Both the position numbers and the translations under genes were made by a program. The notes under the pieces were generated by a model. The model had not been told where the DNA came from, did not search any database, and saw nothing but the letters and a program-made list of their open reading frames with translations. Below are positions 59,260-64,000 of a stretch of DNA of 64,000 bases, piece by piece. The stretch spans positions 8,158,499 to 8,222,498 of the forward strand of contig JAQFVV010000012.1 of assembly GCA_028023455.1 (NCBI GenBank), written 5' to 3'. Source of the stretch: Epiperipatus broadwayi. Taxonomy: Eukaryota > Onychophora > Udeonychophora > Euonychophora > Peripatidae. Numbering within the stretch: position 1 is the stretch's first letter; each line of letters starts with the position of its first letter.

Positions 59260-61143
59260 ATGGAATGTGACAATGATATAGATAATATACATAGCAATTC
59301 AAGCTTAAAATGTCACACTCAGTCGTTCAACAGAAACGATGGCCGAAATCTTCATAGCTATAATAACAAATCTCAGGCTCCATCTGAGATCAAAAACCTT
59401 CTCATTAGCAATACTAAGCACCAAATAATTACTGACAACATTAAAATGCAAGAAATTATACAAACTTCATTAGTTATATGCAATAGCGTTGGTCTCCCAT
59501 CGGGCGAAATAACAGCCAATATTAATAATACATACGAAAACAGTAACAACACTCACCGTATTTCCCAAACTCCTTTAGGAGAAATAAATAAACACAATTC
59601 ATCCACATATGTGAAACACTCTCAGAATAATTTGGAACAAAAAATAAAATATCAGCAAAATCTATCTGAAGAAAGGGAAAAAAAATTTTTTAAATCACCA
59701 GAGGTCACCAAATTCGCTACTGTAACACCAGAGACTGTCAACAGTATTTTGGGAGAAAAAAACGAAATAACAGATAATAAAAAAAAATCTACAAAACCCA
59801 TTCACAAACAAATGAAAATTTCAAACTAGATGAACCTTTAATATCTACATTGCTTTAAGTATCAACAAAGACTTAAAACCACGGAGACTAACTCGGTCAG
59901 CAATATTAATGAAATGCTTATAGGCATATCGGAATATGAAAGAGAAATCACAACAGAAGACAATCAACACCCCCAATCAATTAAGATATTAAATTATAAT
60001 AATATTACCGACGAAATGCATCAAAACATAAACTATAATTTCAACAAAACTATTCCAAACATGTTCTATAAATCTTTCCAAAATTATTACAATGACAAAA
60101 CTCTAATCCTAGCAGTAACGAATGAAAACTTATCATTATACAAATTCCCCATGGAACATTTATATTCCGTAATTAAACAACATGATTCTGAGTTGGGAAT
60201 TTATCAAATACTAACACACCCTAATGACAGATATGTGGCAATAGAATTTAAGGCCTGGGCAGACAGGCTCCAATTTAAAAACAATATTAAAATACTGGGA
60301 AATAAAATACTTTGCACTGTAGAAATGAACAGATCTATAATACTACAAGGGAAAATCAAAAACTGCCTAACAAGATTCACTGAACAAGAGCTCCAAAATA
60401 TCCTCAATCCCTATGGCACTGTTTCAAAATTTAAATTCCTTCCAGACCCCATTTTGAATGGAAACATAATATCAAATGCAGCAATCTTCTCACTAGCCAT
60501 GAAAAAAAACATTTCTCCCACTGACATCCCTACTGTAGTTAATTCAAGAGGTTCACCAATGGTCCTAACATTCAGGGGGGTGCGGCCTCAGTGCTTTCAC
60601 TGTTTACAAAGGACACACTTTATAAAAGACTGTTTGGCAGGTATCTGCACTATCTGCAATCAAAAGAAAGGCAAGTTCCACCACTGCAGTGGAAAGAATA
60701 TAGAAACAACAACAACTACAGACACCAAACAGTCACCTAAAACAGACAATAATATTGAAAACCACACTGATAAACACAGGGCTACAACATCAAACTACAC
60801 CAAATCTATAGACATAACTTCCACAGATGTAACACCAAACCACATATCTAGAGATGAAGATCAAGATGATAATCTTTCCCAACAAACTGAAATGGAATTC
60901 CACAGCAATACAACCAAAAATAGAAATGATAAACAAACAACTACATCAAGTACACCTCATCTCATTTCAAACCAATTCACAGATAATATTCAGTCAATAA
61001 ACAATACAACATTGGAAAAAAAGGGCTATGAATCAATGCTTGACAATCCTTCAGACTTGAAATCACTTCCAATAGAAGAAACGGACACTAGAATCAAAAT
61101 AGACAAAAATAACACCCAATCACCTAGAAAGTCACAAAAGTAA
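59260..61143 (+). pseudogene. LINE copy 2 ORF1: RRM-like and zinc-knuckle protein
   Basis: Two long open blocks, 59260-59829 (polar N-terminus) and 59914-61143 (409 codons), are separated by a short break. The second block has INYNFNKTIPNMFYKSF, LTHPNDRYVAIEFKAW, an RRM-like unit GKIKNCLTRFTEQELQNIL followed by NPYGTVSKFKFLP, TDIPTVVNSRGSPMVLTF, the knuckle CFHCLQRTHFIKDC (CX2CX4HX4C) and CTICNQKKGKFHHC as a second knuckle, intact here. A long N/T/S/D-rich tail follows. The protein would bind element RNA. A donor-like caaggtaagag stands just before the first ATG; copy 1 has taaggtaagta in the equivalent leader. Further ORF1 tail sequence lies at 61373-61690 in other frames. Confidence 0.8.
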
Positions 61144-61691
61144 ACAAAATACAATAACTCCACATCCTCAAAAAGAAAATAGCAAAACCAATAAACCAAG
61201 GAAAAAACTCAACCCAGCACACACCAAAACTCCAAACCTGGGGGAAAAGGATGGTTTATCTGGACATTGGAATCAGGATCTTTCACAAGAAGTAGAGCTA
61301 ACATGACAAGCTATACCAAATAATAATAAACGGAAATCAAATGTTCCGGATAAATCAAGCTCAGATGACGATATGAATTCTGGGTTTATAACACAACTAC
61401 CTACATTAAAACCAGATTCACAAGAATCACAAAGTAAACACAAAGTGTTATGGGGAAAAAAGAAAAGAAAAACCTCTGAGCACTCTGATACTGATTCAGC
61501 ACCAATGGAAGATGATCCCTATTTGGAATTACCAGATTCTATGGAAAATGAGGACCTTCCAGTACTCATGGAATCAAATCTACATCAACTCTCATTGGAA
61601 GAAGCATCAGATCAAGAAACCAATTATAGTCATTTACTTCCAAATTCTCCCCGAGACCAGGGGCCGGCTAAGGGGGCATGGACACTATATT

Positions 61692-62502
61692 ATGAACTAT
61701 AAAATTGCAGGGATTAATGTCCGTGGCCTCAACTTATTGGCCTGTGCTCACGCAATTAGAAATTGGATAAGCATTAACTCTCCCCACATCCTTCTAATTG
61801 GGGGAAACCAAATTCCATAATAACACTGGCACTAAAATAGAAACATTAATTGCCACTATGGGCTTCATTAAATTTTCAGTTGGACATTCAGCAGCTAGAG
61901 GGGTTGGAGTATTAATTAACAAAAAATTTCCTCCAAACAAATTCTGTATACTCTATTTGGATAACAACTTAATCTTATTAGAAATAGACTATTGGGACTT
62001 CAGCATAAATCTAGCTTATATATACACTTCAAACAATCCTACTATCTATCACAAAATCATACAGATTTTAAATGCTATCCTTAGCAACAAATCAGGCTCT
62101 TTACTTATATTGGGAGATTTTAACACCACATATGGTCGCTCTAACTTAAAATTTCTTCCACTGATAAATAGAAACTTGATGTGTGGGGAAGGATTCCTTC
62201 CTCCCGGATCTTACTCCTTTTACACCAAATCCCACCAAATCCTAATAGACCTATTATATTATTCACCAGATTTACATTTTCATCTAAATGCAAAACTTTT
62301 ACCGGTTTCGTTTTCGGACCATATGGCCCTTGTAGTTACTCTTGAAACCATGGCTGGCATCCCAACCCCAGAGGCTCTTCACAAAACCATGCGGATGGTA
62401 ACAAAATCAAACATGACAGAGGCCATAGTGTCCGAATCATATATTTTCACAAAATCAACATCCTTTCAAGACCAGCTGAAGAAGCCTGGTTTTCATTTAT
62501 AG
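61692..62502 (+). pseudogene. LINE copy 2 ORF2, APE-type endonuclease domain
   Basis: ORF2 starts at ATG 61692 (MNYKIAGINVRGLN), the counterpart of 47193 in copy 1. One frameshift in the ggggg run at about 61799-61803 separates HILLIG from GETKFHNNTG, which holds the catalytic glutamate. The rest is open to 62502: HSAARGVGVLINK, YIYTSNN, LLILGDFNTTYGR, GSYSFYTKS, QILIDLLYY and FSDHMALVVTLE. All catalytic positions of the fold are present. Repairing a single indel would be enough to read the domain, so this copy is comparatively young. A frame change after 62502 separates it from the RT. Confidence 0.82.
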
Positions 62503-62639
62503 GCATCCTACAGACAATATTAAAACTCCACGCCAAGAAAGTCAAAGGCCCTAATGGCCTCTTCAGAGATCTTCTACAAATAGAGAATCAGCTTCAGATG
62601 CTCCAAAGTCAACCTATCAAAACACAAGATATATATAGT

Positions 62640-64000
62640 CTTAAAAACCTATACCGATTAAGACAAAAATCCCTGGCGGAATACCTATCCATTAGGAGAG
62701 CCAAATGCTATTTATCACAACAACATCACTGGACAAAGGCTACTTGAGATGGGCACTTGGAGGGGAAAATAACAAAACCACTCCCACCTCCATCATTGCA
62801 GACGGGAAAACCTTACTGGGAACACCTATGATGAACACTTCTGGCAAAGAATGCAAACCGCAATCTTCAATGGCACACAATCCTGGTCTGAAGTTGATCC
62901 ACAGGCACCACATGGAATCACAAAAGACCAACAGAAAATATCTTCTCTTCCAGATGGTGTACATCCTGGATTACATGGGATTCCTAATCCTACACCTCAA
63001 TCAATTTGCAATTCCCATAATGAAGAAGATGGTGGATTACCTAGCAACTGTTAATAGAGTGATACCTAACCTTTACTCAGTGGTGCTAGTTCCATTTATA
63101 AAAAAAAAAAAATCAGGTTATGGATCTCTCAAACATCAGACCTATTTCCATGACACCCCTGCTAATTAAAATTGTAGAGTCTGTGATCAAAGACCTCATC
63201 CAACCAAATGTCTTAAAGCACATATCTAACAACCAATATGCCAAGAAGGGATCCTCTACTGTACATGCAATGGGCAACATAATCTCCATCATTGATTATG
63301 TCAGAATCCACCGGAAGTCAGGGCCGATAGCTATTCAACTGGACATTGCTACAGCCTTTGACTCGGTACATATAGACATACTCTTAAATATTTTGGCCGA
63401 GTATGATGTTCCTGCAGCTGCTGTCCAGATCATAAGCAATTTACTATACAACAGGGAAATTTTTATCACTATGGATGGTAACATCACCTCCGGATTTAAA
63501 CCAACACAAGCTCTTCCTCAGGGTTCCCCCCCTCAGTGCCCTATGCTTCATTGCATATATAAATCCTCTCCTGATGGATTTGGAAAAAAATCTACCAGGT
63601 CTTTTTATACCCAATTTAAGCAAAGAATTCAACATGTTTGCCTACATGGATGATGTAATGATCATCCTACCATCAAGAAAACACATTCCTTTGCTACAAA
63701 CAATATTAAGCTGCTATACTGAAAAATACAGGCTGCAATTCAACCCCAGCAAGTCTGCCTCCTGGCAAATTGTTTTAGGAAGGAAAATTAACACCCTCTT
63801 CTCTGCCAAGCCACAGAGATATTGGGTTTTCCATATTCAAATCTACCACAGCAATGACCAAAGAGATTCAGGATAACATCCTAGAAACAACAAACAAATT
63901 CATCACTTCCTTGTCACAAGTCTACCTTTCCCTCCCTGGCAAGGTAGCACTAATTAACATGAAAGTGATGCCAAAAATAGCATACTTTCTTCCATTTATC
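62640..64000 (+). pseudogene. LINE copy 2 ORF2, reverse transcriptase, partial
   Basis: Blocks in order: DKGYLRWALGGEN (about 62729-62770), LVPFIKKKK (about 63087-63113), then a frame change into LSNIRPISMTPLLIKIVES (63126 onward), NQYAKKGSSTVHAMGN, motif A IAIQLDIATAFDSVHI (about 63327-63375) and PQGSP of motif B, where a frameshift in a C run (about 63525-63531) leads to PLSALCFIAYINPLL, motif C AYMDDVMIILPSRK (about 63640-63680), FNPSKSASW and a block corresponding to FLGFPI, itself shifted at about 63820. The thumb (LSLPGKVALINMKVM) is running at the window end. Both catalytic aspartate motifs are kept. The reading needs at least three frame changes. Confidence 0.82.

Larger units (their letters stand above)
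59140..64000 (+). mobile_element. Tx1/L1-like LINE, copy 2, cut by the window end
   Basis: This is a second member of the family at 43572-50589, in the same orientation, 8.5 kb downstream. The conserved blocks of ORF1 and ORF2 match in order, but many residues differ (for example HPNDRYIAIEF against HPNDRYVAIEF; LLGDFNTTY against ILGDFNTTY), so the copies belong to distinct subfamilies rather than a recent duplication. The 5' end is placed near 59140, where base composition changes; the true start is uncertain. The RT continues beyond 64000, so the 3' end and target duplication cannot be seen. Confidence 0.78.

Noticed and set aside
1-64000. CRISPR arrays, bacterial operons, phage or rRNA genes
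   Set aside because: No regularly spaced repeats, no dense gene blocks and no rRNA-like segments; the content is that of a eukaryotic repeat-rich region.

Overview
The window looks like gene-poor, very AT-rich DNA from an invertebrate metazoan nuclear genome. I see no operons, no bacterial-type gene density, no rRNA genes, no intact tRNA genes and no convincing complete host gene. What can be recognised is almost all mobile-element DNA in various states of decay: two families of Penelope-like elements (PLEs), three copies of one RTE/BovB-type LINE, two copies of a Tx1/L1-like LINE, short tRNA-derived SINEs, a small hAT transposon, and several inverted-repeat (foldback/MITE-like) elements. The mixture (PLE + RTE + Tx1-like + ZBED5-type hAT + tRNA SINE) suggests a mollusc, arachnid, cnidarian or similar lineage, but the sequence alone does not settle the taxon.

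Layout. 1-955: a head-to-head inverted pair of PLE 3' ends with GIY-YIG coding remnants. 4.1-5.2 kb: a tRNA-SINE joined directly to a truncated RTE LINE. 5.85-7.26 kb: a 1.4 kb foldback. 13.29-16.15 kb: a near-complete but broken RTE LINE on the minus strand. About 20.0 kb: a 74-bp SINE with a clear 17-bp target duplication. 21.46-22.48 kb: a 750-bp foldback plus a third arm copy, with a relative at 52.74 kb. 22.5-30.5 kb: a second PLE family whose 5' part is inverted relative to its reverse transcriptase, and whose thumb/GIY-YIG part is separated from the RT by a 5.6 kb non-coding insertion of two LTR-like units. 35.65-36.74 kb: a 5'-truncated RTE copy inserted at what may be an exon/splice-donor boundary. 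40.88-41.81 kb: a 932-bp hAT element with a perfect 8-bp target duplication and a fossil hATC domain. 42.4 kb: another tRNA-SINE. 43.57-50.59 kb: a full-length Tx1-like LINE (ORF1 with RRM-like fold and zinc knuckle; ORF2 with APE endonuclease, RT with YMDD, C-terminal zinc knuckle), bounded by a 14-bp target duplication and carrying three internal or overlapping tandem duplications. 54.16-54.78 kb: a 420-bp structured island bounded by an exact 41-bp direct repeat, followed by a 145-bp hairpin. 59.1-64.0 kb: a second, diverged Tx1-like LINE, cut by the window end.

The elements interact as a layered insertion history rather than as a pathway: an insertion inside PLE-2, a SINE abutting an RTE, an RTE in a possible exon junction, and duplications in the Tx1-like LINE that carry target-site and flanking DNA, so they happened after integration. 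All ORFs of 90-400 codons with recognisable domains belong to retroelements and all are interrupted. The long stretches between (for example 7.3-13.3, 16.1-20.0, 30.6-35.6 and 36.7-40.9 kb) are AT-rich non-coding DNA in which I recognise only simple repeats and a few candidate short exons. Coordinates of element ends are read by eye; percent identities and base composition were not computed.
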